From JBEKIK01 sp963845975 (GTDB lineage Bacteria > Planctomycetota > Planctomycetia > Pirellulales > Thermoguttaceae), in the NCBI GenBank assembly GCA_963845975.1, contig CAWJUD010000002.1, positions 1,550,001 to 1,614,000 on the forward strand: DNA of 64,000 nucleotides. Reading direction: 5' to 3'. The position numbers and the translations under genes were made by a program. Below the pieces are notes generated by a model, which saw nothing but the letters and a program-made list of their open reading frames with translations, was not told the DNA's origin and searched no databases. Positions 44,456 through 54,620 of the stretch are shown here, piece by piece. How positions within the stretch are numbered: position 1 is the stretch's first letter; the number at the start of each line of letters is the position of its first letter.

Positions 44456-45627
44456 CTATTCGCCCCCTTCCGATGCCAGCCGTTTAAAATATTGCTCTAT
44501 TACATCCCGATAGTGCGAAGGAAAGTCGCGGCCGATTTGCTGCAGGGCTTCTTCGCGCTCCTTGGGCGGAAGATCGCCCCAATCGCTTCCCGAGCCGATA
44601 TCCCGCTTGGTCACGTCGCCGGGACCTTTTCCCCCATGGGCACGCTGTCTTGGGCCGGGCTGGTGGGACGCAGCGTGCTGCCGCTGTTGGCGGATTGCTG
44701 CTGCTGTTGCTGTTGCTCTTCTATTTTTTTTATGAGTTTGTCGAGCGATTCAATCACGCCGTCTTCAACTTTCCGCACCTTCGGGCCGGTCCGGCCAAGA
44801 TCCAGCCGGCGGCGAATGTCGTTCATGCGCCGGGCGATGTGATCGAGCGAGTCCTCTTCAAGGCCGTTAAGATCGTCCCGCATCAACTGGGCGACCGCTA
44901 CGTAACGCCGGGGACTCGTCTCGGCCTCGCCCAGCAATGCGTCCAGTGTTTTCATCCCCGATTCCTTATCCAATAGTCTGTGATAGACCACGCTTTGATA
45001 AAAAAGCAACGTTGCCGGAGCCGCCACGTCCGAAGGCTCCAATCCGGAAAGCTGCTCCCGGGCCTCGTCGAACAATAATTCCTGAACCAGCCACCGCGCA
45101 TAGAACAACCGCATGTTATTGACCACAAAAGGCGGCGCCTGCGGATCGCCGAGCCATGTTTGCTCCGGCAATACCAGGCTGCCGCGGGGCTGAGAACATA
45201 AAGCAACTAGCTTTTCCGAATTCGAATCCACCAGGGCGAATGTGGCCGCCAGTCGTTGAAGAAGATCTTCTTCTTTAATTTGACTGGAAGTACGGGCCCA
45301 AATCTCCTCGGCCTTTGCCCGGACCGTCTCATCGGCATTCCTCTCTTTAAGCCAATCCATGGCCTTAGATTTAACTGATTCCATCGATGGTGTTTTCCAG
45401 TCTTGGACTTTTGCCGCCGCATCGGCCGATTGCGCAACAGCCGCCGCCGTACCCAACAGCGCTTGAATGGCAATAATAACTACGGCCGTCAATTTGTACC
45501 CATATACTATAATACCGATTCCTGAACCCTGAACCCTGAACCCCGAACCCTGAACCCTGAACCCTATCTCCCGATCTCGGATGATCGATCTTCCATTGTC
45601 GTCAAGAATATATATGCTGCTATTCAT
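44456..45627 (-). CDS. Hypothetical envelope protein, frameshifted near the end
   Basis: About 390 residues after repair. The ATG at 45627 overlaps the upstream stop (ATGA). The N-terminus contains GFRVQGSGFRVQGSG, the in-frame translation of an ACCCTGA-type tandem repeat (45522-45567), before the signal-like KLTAVVIIAIQALLG. The middle is helical, with a Gln run. After VPMG the frame fails; with six Gs in place of five (about 44637) it reads GKGPGDVTKRDIGSGSDWGDLPPKEREEAL...YFKRLASEGGE and stops at 44456. The function is unknown. Confidence 0.6.
45522..45567. repeat. Tandem heptamer repeat (ACCCTGA)n, inside a coding sequence
   Basis: Six near-identical heptamers. A related ladder is at 21406-21433. 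It is translated in frame on the minus strand. Confidence 0.65.
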
Positions 45628-47348
45628 TCTGCTCTCCCCGACGACAAGTCGTGCGTTACCCGATAGACCCGCTGCTGCCGCTCGGCAAGTCGCCTGAGGG
45701 CATCGACCAGTTCGGCATTTTCGGCCTGTTCGCCTTCAATAAGTTTTGAATATCGTTCGGTGCGGGTGTTGATGCGCATCTGCAAGGCCCGAATCATCTT
45801 CAGTTCGGCCAGTTTGTCGACCAGCGGCGAATCTTCTTGCCCGCTTTGGGGCCTGGGCTTGTTCTGATTTTTTTCCAATTCTTTTTGCGCCTTCTTCAAC
45901 GCGTCGATCATTTCCTCCAAGGTGGCGATGATATCCAGTTCGATACCCTGGGTGACCTGGGAGACCTTTGCCTGGGATAGGCGATCGACGACTTGCTGCA
46001 TGTCGGCCCGCATCTGATCGGCGGCCTCGGCGAATGCCACGGTGCTGCCGTCTTCGCGCAATAAGAGCAGGGTCTTGTCGATCTCCACCATGATCTGCAT
46101 TTCCTTGCCGCAAAGCCGGCTGGACTCGATTTCATGGTTATGCGTCCGCTCGGCCTGCGGAATTTTATCCAAGCGCACCGTTCCGTCGTACACGTCGCGC
46201 TGCATTTCCAGCATCTTGCGGAATCGGGCCTCGAGCATGGCCAGCACCCGCTGCACTTCCTCCTCCCGAAGTTGACGCAGAATTTGCTCCAACTCGGCCC
46301 TGGCTTGTTCCAATTCCTTGACGGCCTCTTCCTGATCTTTTGCGGCCCCTTCATGCTGGGCTTTTTCCAGCTTTTTCCGGGCCTCCTCCATGCGCTTTTG
46401 CGCGGCCTCGAGCCGTTTGCGGGCAGGATTGCCTTGTTGATCCTCGCTGGACTGTTCCAGTCCTTGTGCCTGCGCCCGATTTTCACCTTGCTGGCTTTCA
46501 CCTTGCTTTTGTTGTTGGCCTTTATTTTTATCGTCCGAAGGTTTCCCTTCTCCGCTTTCCGCCTTTCCTTCTCCGCTGTCCGCCTTTTTATTATCGCTTT
46601 CCGTCTTCTTCTCTCCGCTCTCGGTTTTCTTTTCTCCCTTTTCGGGCTTCTTGCCGTCAGCCTCGGCTTTTTGATTTTCGCCTTCTTCGTTGGTTTGAAT
46701 GTCCTTGGCCAGGCCGCCTGTCTTTCCGGCGATCTTTCCCTGCTGGCCGGCGAGAAGTTTCGGATCGTCGCGGTCGGCGGTCCGGGCTTGCACGTCTTTC
46801 TCTTGTTTTAGAATATTATTGAGCCGCTTGAGATATTCGCGAATCCGGGCCTTTTCCGACTGGATGCGCTTGGCCCGATTCTCGCTCAAAAGCATTTCCA
46901 ACAAGCTGCGCAGGTCTTGGTCGAGTTGGGTTTGGTTTTCAATCGCCTGGGAGAGCTGATCCTTTTCCAGAAACTCTATCAATCGCTCGATTCTAACCTC
47001 GATGAGTTGTTCCTTGCTCTGTGCTATGGCCTTTTTCAGCAAGGCAGCGCGCCGCGGATCGGTCTGGGCGCTAAGCTCCGCCATCTGCAGCATGACCTCT
47101 TCGAGATGTTTATATTTATCGGCGATGCGTTGCTCTTCCAAAGCGAGTTTGTCGGCCGGAGTGGCATCCGCGGCCGGCTTTTCTTTCGATGATTCGGGCG
47201 GCGCCCTTTCGCTTGCCGAATCGGCCTTCTCATCCTTGGCTTGGCTCGCTTTTTCAATTTGCACATCGGCCGCCAATGGTCCGACAGCGCAAAAGATCGT
47301 CCATCCGACAATCGCGGTCGCTATTATCGATCGCTTGCGAACGGCCAT
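45624..47348 (-). CDS. Periplasmic coiled-coil protein, Lys/Glu-rich
   Basis: The protein has 574 residues. The signal peptide (MAVRKRSIIATAIVGWTIFCAVGPLAA) is followed by long charged coiled coils, and a central Lys/Glu/Ser/Gly low-complexity stretch (about residues 225-310). The C-terminal part (MRADMQQVVDRLSQAKVSQVTQGIELDIIATLEEMIDALKKAQKEL) is conserved-looking. The stop overlaps the next start. It is probably a structural or scaffold part of the envelope complex. Unknown family. Confidence 0.65.
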   Translation of the reverse strand: MAVRKRSIIATAIVGWTIFCAVGPLAADVQIEKASQAKDEKADSASERAPPESSKEKPAADATPADKLALEEQRIADKYKHLEEVMLQMAELSAQTDPRRAALLKKAIAQSKEQLIEVRIERLIEFLEKDQLSQAIENQTQLDQDLRSLLEMLLSENRAKRIQSEKARIREYLKRLNNILKQEKDVQARTADRDDPKLLAGQQGKIAGKTGGLAKDIQTNEEGENQKAEADGKKPEKGEKKTESGEKKTESDNKKADSGEGKAESGEGKPSDDKNKGQQQKQGESQQGENRAQAQGLEQSSEDQQGNPARKRLEAAQKRMEEARKKLEKAQHEGAAKDQEEAVKELEQARAELEQILRQLREEEVQRVLAMLEARFRKMLEMQRDVYDGTVRLDKIPQAERTHNHEIESSRLCGKEMQIMVEIDKTLLLLREDGSTVAFAEAADQMRADMQQVVDRLSQAKVSQVTQGIELDIIATLEEMIDALKKAQKELEKNQNKPRPQSGQEDSPLVDKLAELKMIRALQMRINTRTERYSKLIEGEQAENAELVDALRRLAERQQRVYRVTHDLSSGRAE

Positions 47349-47351
47349 CTT

Positions 47352-49700
47352 TTACTCCTTTAATAGATCGTGGATTTTTTGCTTGTTGCGCTGTTCGCTT
47401 TGTTGGCGCAATTGGTCCTGCATCTTAATTATATCACGGAGCATTTCCACCATCTCATTATAATCCTGCAATTCTATCATCCGGTCAAGCACGTGCTGCA
47501 TGGAAAGCAGGACGGCGTCGGCCTGTTTTTGGGCGTTGTCCCGAGCCGCCGGAGCAATTTTTATGTCCTCCAGTCCCGTTTGCAGGGCGTCCAGCAGGCG
47601 TTCCAATTCCGGAAACATCTCCCCGGCGATTTTCCGCAAAGGATCGGCAATGCCCGACTGCAATCGCTCCTTGAGCTCCTCGGTATCGATGCGATTATTT
47701 ACAAGTTGCATGCGAATATCGTCGATAGCCTCGGCCACTCCCAGGGTTTCCTGGGCGTTTTTGCGGCAATTCGTAAGCGTCCTTTGTACCCGCAGCATGT
47801 GCAAGGCAAGCCTCCGCTCGGCTGAATCGGCCGGACGTTCGTCGCCGGGTTCATCATCCGGTTCGCTGCCGGGCCTGGGGGTTTTTGCGGTATTATGAGG
47901 TTTTTTATCGCCCGAATCGGGCTTGCCGTTTTTCTTTTCTTTATCTTGAATTCCCGCAGCAGGCTCGCGGGAAGAATTCGCATCGAAAAAATCCATGCGG
48001 GCCAACAGATCCCGGGTTTCAGTGGTTTCCTGGATAACGGCCTCAAATCGCTGCCGCAGCACCAGTTCCCGCGCCTTGAGCATCATTTGCAATTGATCGG
48101 GGGTGACCACGTCCAACAGCCAGCGTTCGCCGCCGCCGATGTTGGGGCCTTTTCCCAAATTGCACAGATCGGCCGCCTTGACGGTTAGAAAAAGTTTTTG
48201 GCCCGGCTTGAGTTTCAAATCGCGCACCTCCAATACCGCCTCGCGGGGATCCAATTTAATCTCCGCCGGATGACCGTCCGGCGCGTTGATCGTCGTGATT
48301 TCATACTTGTCCTCATCAACGGCATGTTCGAACCATACTTTGCCGATGCCGTAATCGTCGCTTACCCGGCCGGCGACTCCCACGCGGGCTTGGTTAGTGA
48401 CCGCCGTGCCTATGCCGTCCAGTTGGGCGGCGACTTGCGGCGCCTGATCGGCAACCGCCGCCAGACCCAAGCGGATCGGCTCGCGGTTCTTTATGCCGTC
48501 GCTGTCGTAAAGGGTGAACAGCAGCGTTGTGTCTTTATCCAGCGATTCCAGCGAGTAATTAAATCCGCGGCGATCGGCCGTGAGGTCTTTGCCCTCGATC
48601 AAATGCGGGAGCGAAGGAGCATTGTCATCGGCTCCCGTATCGACCTGCACGCGAACCAATTCTTTATTCGCGACTCCGCGGATAGTTATCCGCGAGCCCT
48701 GCGGCAGCGACATCACGCCGGTGACCGGCAGGCTTCGCGGCGGACGATTGATATAAGCGGGGAATTCACAATCGAGCGTCAAGGCGGCGGTGGGATTGTC
48801 CACGACCTCGATCATCTGGCCGCTGATGCAATAATCGCCCCCGTAAACTTCGAAACGGATCGGCGAAAGCACGTTTCGCCGGGTGTACGCGAATTCCTGG
48901 TAGCGATCCTTGGAAGGATCGGCCGCGCCCACCCGGTTCATCGCAGCCCGGCCGCGGACTCCGCCCTCCTCGCGATACCGTATTTCAACCACTTTTGGAA
49001 CCCGGGGCATGGACGTGTCGGCTCGAACGACGATATCCACGTCCGAGCCCCGGGCGACTTTGCGCACGCCCCCTGGGAAATCCTCGATCTCCAATCGCGT
49101 CAGTCTAGGCCATAGTTCCGCGGAAAAACCCAGGCTTCGCCGCGCCCAAGTGGCAAAGGCATTGGGAAAAACAATGCCGAACACCAGCATGCTGAAAATC
49201 AATAAAATACCGGCAATGGCGCTGTTACGCAAAGGCCGGGGATTGAAAACTTCGTCTATCCGCACGGTTTGAATCCGCTGGGCGGCGTCTTGGCAGGCGC
49301 GGAAAAGCATTTCCGCGTTGCATAGCTCCTGTCCCTCTTGCCGGCCGCATAGGGTAACCGACGTCAGCAGGCTGTCGTTAAGCTGCGGAAAACGCCGCTC
49401 CAGCACGGTCGCCATGTTGCCGTCGGTCAATCGCACAAACGCCCGGCGTACTATCTGCCGCGCCAAAATAGCGCTGACCACTCCGGCAACGGCGGAGAAA
49501 ATCAGAACGCGAACCAAAACCGGCGGTTCAAAGAACCAATCGATCCCTAGTGTGATCCAAAACGCCCCCCCTAACCATGCCAGGCTGTCGGCTAGGCCCT
49601 CTGCCCAGACATATCGCCGGACGCGACGCCGCATAGTGCCCAGCAGCGTCTTAACGGCGGGAACAAGTTGGGGGCGATTGTATATAATCATCATTACCAA
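47352..49700 (-). CDS. Large membrane/periplasmic protein (DUF4175-like)
   Basis: The protein has 782 residues. Two membrane segments near the N-terminus (about 35-85) and one at about 155-180 are followed by a long periplasmic region with beta-rich Ig-like parts (LTRLEIEDFPGGVRKVARGSDVDIVVRAD). The C-terminus is coiled-coil. The overall plan (N-terminal TMs, then a long Ig/coiled part) resembles DUF4175-type proteins. It sits 3 bases before the coiled-coil gene and after the VWA genes, so it is likely part of the same complex. Confidence 0.65.
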   Translation of the reverse strand: MVMMIIYNRPQLVPAVKTLLGTMRRRVRRYVWAEGLADSLAWLGGAFWITLGIDWFFEPPVLVRVLIFSAVAGVVSAILARQIVRRAFVRLTDGNMATVLERRFPQLNDSLLTSVTLCGRQEGQELCNAEMLFRACQDAAQRIQTVRIDEVFNPRPLRNSAIAGILLIFSMLVFGIVFPNAFATWARRSLGFSAELWPRLTRLEIEDFPGGVRKVARGSDVDIVVRADTSMPRVPKVVEIRYREEGGVRGRAAMNRVGAADPSKDRYQEFAYTRRNVLSPIRFEVYGGDYCISGQMIEVVDNPTAALTLDCEFPAYINRPPRSLPVTGVMSLPQGSRITIRGVANKELVRVQVDTGADDNAPSLPHLIEGKDLTADRRGFNYSLESLDKDTTLLFTLYDSDGIKNREPIRLGLAAVADQAPQVAAQLDGIGTAVTNQARVGVAGRVSDDYGIGKVWFEHAVDEDKYEITTINAPDGHPAEIKLDPREAVLEVRDLKLKPGQKLFLTVKAADLCNLGKGPNIGGGERWLLDVVTPDQLQMMLKARELVLRQRFEAVIQETTETRDLLARMDFFDANSSREPAAGIQDKEKKNGKPDSGDKKPHNTAKTPRPGSEPDDEPGDERPADSAERRLALHMLRVQRTLTNCRKNAQETLGVAEAIDDIRMQLVNNRIDTEELKERLQSGIADPLRKIAGEMFPELERLLDALQTGLEDIKIAPAARDNAQKQADAVLLSMQHVLDRMIELQDYNEMVEMLRDIIKMQDQLRQQSEQRNKQKIHDLLKE

Positions 49701-49743
49701 ATTTTATCGAATATCGAATCTCATCGAATATCGAATTTCATTT

Positions 49744-49769
49744 AGCCCCCCGTGAATACACGGGGGGCT
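49744..49769. repeat. REP-like palindrome
   Basis: AGCCCCCCGTG-aata-CACGGGGGGCT, perfect 11-base arms, in the 85-base gap between the VWA gene and the 782-residue gene. It may also dampen read-through. Confidence 0.6.
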
Positions 49770-49785
49770 GTTGCTGATAAATATT

Positions 49786-52329
49786 CTATGCCAATTTTAC
49801 CAACCTTCGCGTCAACCATTCCAAACACAGTACCCCGCACAGTGCAATCATCATCCATCGCAGCCAGGTTTCTTCCCATTGTGGATCAGGCGCTTCGGTT
49901 TGGATGATTGTGCTGGTGCGGTCTGGCAGTTGCTCGGTCAGCGCAGACTTGTCGCGGAAAATAGAATCCACGCCGACGTAGTATTTTCCCCCGGTCTGCC
50001 TGGCGATCTGGCTGAGCAGTGCGTCGTTGCGTTGCGGATTTTCCCGCTCCAATTCCGGCAGCCTCACCGAAATGCGCCGTATAAGGCGCTCATTATCGCT
50101 TTCCGGCACGGTCAATTCCAGGCGATATCCGCCCTCTTCAGTGACGGGAAATTGGCCTTGATACGTCCCCTGTCTTGTGGGATCGGGCCGCAGCGTGAGA
50201 CTTTGTATCTTGCTGTCCGGTGCAAAGATCTGCATTTCGACCCCCGCGGCGGCAAGCGGTACAAGGCGGGAATTCATCAACTGTGCCCGGACCTCGACTG
50301 AATTGCCCAGCAAATAGCGATCCTGTCCGGTTAGCAGCACCCCGCGGCTCGAACCCCGCAGTAACCGGCCCTGTGTAACGTGGCGGATCAGTTTCGTATA
50401 AAACTGCTCGAAGTAGGCCTCGTCCGTTGCGCGGAGCCGCCACATCTCGCCGCTGCCCAAGTAAAACACCCTTCCGGATCCGTAAAATTGTCCGGCCATG
50501 TACACCGGTTGTTCGCCGCCTTCGGCTGCGCGGGGATCGGAAAATCGGGCATAGACGGTAGCTCCCGGTTTTGCCTTTCGCACGGGACAATAACTATAAA
50601 CGCCCACAAAGTCGCTCCATGCCCGGCGGCCAGCCGTAGCCGAATCGCCCAGCATAAGGAAATCGGCTTCCAAGCCTTCGCGCGTGAAATCCAAAGGCCA
50701 GGGGTCCGAGGTGGCGTACGCCCCGCTTTCAGCCGAAGTCAATCGGCGGGGAAATTCCACCGGATATAAATTGCGGATAGGCGCCATGGTCCGGTTTTGC
50801 GTCCAGCCGTTTATCGCCGCGGCGGTGTAAATCGGCCCGGCCACCAGTATCAAGCCGCCCCCCTGGTCGGCAACCCAGTTTTCCAGCAACTCGACCTCAT
50901 CGGCGCTGAGCGCCTGCCAGTCGGGATCGAAGGCCGCAACGCAATCGTAATCGTACATGGCTTCCCGCGTGGAAGGGAATTTGTCGAGGATTTTTCCCTC
51001 CTGCGACATTCCTTCCCGGCCGGTCTGCAAAAGCACGTCGAGGGTCGTCGATCGATCGCGATACAACAGTGTGCGAAGGAAGTGATAATCGCGCATGGGT
51101 CCGCTGGAAAAAAGCAAGATATGATTCTTCCGATCGACGATTTCGATTTCGGCCTCGCGGTAGTTATCCTTTGGATTTTGATCTCCGGCCGCATCCTGGA
51201 CGCGGAAACACATGGTCCGGCGTCCGAGTTCTTCGGGCATCAATTCGAACTTGACCGGCACGATTTCGCCGTCCGCGCCTAGCGTGACTTGCTGGGTATC
51301 GAGCACCTTGCCGCTGCCTTCATCGGCGGCCCGCGTTCCCGCCGGCCGGGAAAGAACTTGCACGCTAACCACCTCGCCCGCCATGTGTCTCGCTTGGAGA
51401 AAACCCGTTATCGTGTAGCGGTCGCCAGGATACGCCCGGGCCGGAACAGTGAGGTCGCTTACGCGCACGTTTTTAGGTTGCTTGTCGGAACCCAGTCCCA
51501 CGGTAAAGATGGGTATCTTGGCTTCGCGGGCCAACTCCAAGGCGGGTTCGGGCGAGATGCCGGCATTTTGGCCGCCGTCGCTAAAGAGCACTATTCCCGC
51601 CAGAGACGAGCCTCGCTCCTTCTGCATCAAATCTCTCATGGCTTGCCCCAGGCGGGTTTCGCTGCCGGAAGGTGCAAGGATTTTTTCCCAATCGGGCAAC
51701 TTTTCGGCGTCGGCGTTCTCCTGTCCGCTGGAGCCGGTTTTAATGTTGTCCGACCGCTTTGCCCCGGCGCTATAATCAGCAACAGGTTCCACAAGCTTGT
51801 TTAACGTCACTTCACGATCGGTTTTCAGGTCGTCGTTGAACTGGTAGATCGAAACATCCTGCTTTTTTCGGAGCCGTTCAAGAAATTCCGTCTCTTTAAG
51901 CATCGACGCTACTTGGTGCAAACGGCTGTCAGTGCCCGAGGACGTTGCGGCGGCCTTCTCTTCCCCGCCCTGCTTGCCGGCCGGCGTCCTGACCGGCTCC
52001 AAATCGCCCGCGCCCAGTTCCATGCTCAAACTTGTATCCACCAGCAATACCGCCTTGGAATTGCGGATCATTTCCCGTTCCAATCGCCAATGAGGCTGCA
52101 AGAATATAACCAGCAGTCCGAGAAATGCAGCCGTCCTCAAGACGGTTAATATCCAGCCTAAAAACGTTGGCAGTTCAACCGCATCGCGCCGATACATATA
52201 TCGCACAAAGAGCATGATCGCCAGGCAAACGCCGACGGGCAAGATCCAATCGGAATTCGTTTGGATGCGTCCCCATTCAAACGTGCGGGAAACGCCCTGG
52301 GCCATAAGCGGCAAGCAGTCGTGAATCAT
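49786..52329 (-). CDS. VWA-domain membrane protein
   Basis: The protein has 847 residues. Two N-terminal membrane segments (VGVCLAIMLFVRYMY, VLRTAAFLGLLVIFLQP) precede a VWA domain with MIDAS VDTSLSM and LFSDGGQ. Then come beta-rich and glutamine-amidotransferase-like (GATase1) parts, and a C-terminal membrane helix (WMMIALCGVLCLEWLTRRL). It belongs to the large VWA proteins of planctomycete MoxR operons. The start overlaps the stop of the BatA-like gene (ATGA). Confidence 0.78.
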   Translation of the reverse strand: MIHDCLPLMAQGVSRTFEWGRIQTNSDWILPVGVCLAIMLFVRYMYRRDAVELPTFLGWILTVLRTAAFLGLLVIFLQPHWRLEREMIRNSKAVLLVDTSLSMELGAGDLEPVRTPAGKQGGEEKAAATSSGTDSRLHQVASMLKETEFLERLRKKQDVSIYQFNDDLKTDREVTLNKLVEPVADYSAGAKRSDNIKTGSSGQENADAEKLPDWEKILAPSGSETRLGQAMRDLMQKERGSSLAGIVLFSDGGQNAGISPEPALELAREAKIPIFTVGLGSDKQPKNVRVSDLTVPARAYPGDRYTITGFLQARHMAGEVVSVQVLSRPAGTRAADEGSGKVLDTQQVTLGADGEIVPVKFELMPEELGRRTMCFRVQDAAGDQNPKDNYREAEIEIVDRKNHILLFSSGPMRDYHFLRTLLYRDRSTTLDVLLQTGREGMSQEGKILDKFPSTREAMYDYDCVAAFDPDWQALSADEVELLENWVADQGGGLILVAGPIYTAAAINGWTQNRTMAPIRNLYPVEFPRRLTSAESGAYATSDPWPLDFTREGLEADFLMLGDSATAGRRAWSDFVGVYSYCPVRKAKPGATVYARFSDPRAAEGGEQPVYMAGQFYGSGRVFYLGSGEMWRLRATDEAYFEQFYTKLIRHVTQGRLLRGSSRGVLLTGQDRYLLGNSVEVRAQLMNSRLVPLAAAGVEMQIFAPDSKIQSLTLRPDPTRQGTYQGQFPVTEEGGYRLELTVPESDNERLIRRISVRLPELERENPQRNDALLSQIARQTGGKYYVGVDSIFRDKSALTEQLPDRTSTIIQTEAPDPQWEETWLRWMMIALCGVLCLEWLTRRLVKLA

Positions 52330-54553
52330 TGCCCGCCTCCCCCCGCAAGGGACGCGCGCAATGCACTGGGATGATAGCTGGCCGACCAGGCAAGAATCTG
52401 CTCCAGTAAAAGCAACAACGCCAATGCATATATAACTACTTCGCTCAAATCGTATCCGGCCGTTTCATCGGTCGCCCATTGGAACATCGAGGCCTGCTCG
52501 TATTCGTATTTCAATCCCTTTAACCGCTCGGCCAATTGCCTCTTGTCCAAGGCCGCCAGGTTGCCCTCGGCCGGATCCACGTTAAAAGCGTAACGGCGAA
52601 TCTCGGCGGAATTATCGCTGCGTGTAAGCCGGGCCTCATATATGCCGCTTGCGTCGGTTTCGTTAAGCGCAACCGAAAGTTTGCCATCGCGCATTTGGCG
52701 CGGCATCGGCCGTGGCGGTGGGCGCGGAGCCTTCCCGCGGTGTGACGAATCTGACTTGCGCCTGGTATTTTGCCGGATCGAGCGTCAACTCCAAGGGATC
52801 TCCGACAAGCCGCCCGTCGTCGGCAGAGTCTCGCTGGCACAGGTATGCCTGCAAATCCTGCATGACCACGACAAAACTCGGATTTCGCGCCCAGTTGTTC
52901 CAGGTCGGAGCGGCAGTGGTCAAAAACGCCACTACCCGGCCTTTGCCGTACGTCTGTTCAACCACCAGCGGCACGCCGTTGCGGAGCCTGGCAACTACGC
53001 GGACGGTCGAATCGGCGAGCCGGCCGCCAATCCTCGGGTACGGCAAAATAACGCTGCACCATCACCGTCTGCAAAAATGTGTTGCGACGCTCGGCGAATA
53101 TGCGGAAAATAAAATGCTTGTCGACCTGCATGTCCGGAGCGGTCTCCAGCCGATCGATGGGCAGTTCGGCCGGTCCTTTCAGCGGCAGGGGAAAAAGCCC
53201 TTTGCCGCCGCGGTACAATTCATCATTGAAAAATTTGGACTGGCACAAATCGCCCAAAAAGAATGCCGCTCCGCCGCCCGCCGCCACGTATTGTTCCAGG
53301 GACTTGACGGCCGATTTATCCAAGCGGTCGACGTTCGCCAGCATGAGGGCCGAAAAACCGTCCAGCGGTTTGAGACTGAGAAATCGGGGCGTTTCCAATT
53401 GCGGGCGCAACCCGGTGCGCACCGATCCGCCCGGGGACGCGGCCCAGTTCAGAAATTGGGCATCCCGGGCTTGCGCATCGCCGTCGACCATGAGCAAAGG
53501 CACGTCGTTGGGCAGATCAATGGTGTAAAAACGATAGTTGTCCGCGGCCACGGCGTCGCTTTCCAGCCGTGCGGCGATCTCGTGCGATCCTTCGGATTGA
53601 AAACTCACCTGGAACCGTTCTTTCACCGTTTTACCCGGCGGAATTTCCGAAAAGATGACCGACGGACGCACGTGGCCGTCTTCGCCCAGGGCCACCGACA
53701 CGTCCTTGGCCGGCGTATTGCTGAAATTGGCTACCGCCACGTCCATGAACCACGGCACGCCGGCCGCACGGATCCCTTCTTCGGGCTTGAGAGAGGCGAT
53801 GGCCAAATTCGGGCGCACTTGATCAATGCAATTCACAAGGCGGATTTTTTCGATCCGGTCGCCCTCCCAGTCTTGGAGCATCTTTTTCACGTCCGCGGGA
53901 TCGTTCCAATCTTTACCGCGGAAATCGGAAATAATGTACAAAATCCGCCGCTCGTCCTCGGGCTCGCCCAACAACTGATTGACCGCCCGCAAGGCTTCGG
54001 CCGGTCCGGCGTTGGTTTGCGAAACCTCGATGTTTTTGAGCGTCTCGGCCAATTTGCCGGAAAAATCGTTGCCCATGCGGTAACTGATCAAGTCATTCTG
54101 CGCGGATCGATGCCGCCGTGCATGCGAGAAGGGCAGGAGCGTGAATACCTGTGGTTGCACCTGCCTGGCGGCCTCGGCCCCGATGCGTTCGATCACCCGC
54201 TTGGCCTCGGCAAAGGCCGTGGTGTCATCCCAATGGTCGGACATGGAAAAGCTGTCGTCCAGCAGGATTACGTGATGCGTTTTCGTTCCGCCCAGCAAGC
54301 TGCCCCAATAATGACGCAGCATAGGTTGTGCAACCAGAAAAACTATGGCCGCGATTGCCGCCATCCTCATCAGCAACAAAAGTAATTGCTTAAAAAGGAT
54401 CCATGTGCGATGCTTTTTTTGACTGATGATCAAGAATTCCATTGCCGCCCATTCCACCCGGCGATGCCGCATCATGTTGATCAAATGAATCAACACCGGC
54501 AAGCCGATGATCGGCAGTCCCCAAAGCAGCAATGGATGAACAAAAGTCGGCAT
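52326..54553 (-). CDS. BatA-like VWA protein, two frameshifts
   Basis: About 742 residues after repair. The N-terminal BatA motif is FVHPLLLWGLPIIGLPVLIHL with RRVEWAAMEFL. A VWA-like domain follows (ILLDDSFSMSD), then a gatase-like region, and the C-terminal membrane helix VVIYALALLLLLEQILAW. The frame breaks at about 53020 and 52700. Two bases restored at each (GGCGCTC for GGCTC; GCGCGCC for GCGCC) give RPALADSTVRVVARLRNG and ADAARQMRDGKLSVAL, continuous with both sides. Confidence 0.75.
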
Positions 54554-54620
54554 GTTATTTTGCTATCATCTCGTTCCCAGGCTCCGCCTGGGAACGTGAA
54601 TAAAGTCGGCATGTTATTTT
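54543..54620. repeat. Palindrome insertion with 19-base duplication
   Basis: AAAGTCGGCATGTTATTTT occurs at 54543-54561 and again at 54602-54620. Between them lie 40 bases including the perfect palindrome CGTTCCCAGGC-tcc-GCCTGGGAACG. The first copy holds the true start of the BatA-like gene; the second sits at the end of the DUF58 gene. Confidence 0.7.

Noticed and set aside
48198..49115. Plus-strand frame (305 codons)
   Set aside because: Antisense of the 782-residue envelope protein, composition typical of a shadow.
52712..54385. Long plus-strand frame (557 codons) opposite the BatA-like gene
   Set aside because: Antisense shadow of a recognisable BatA-like protein, no family-like features.
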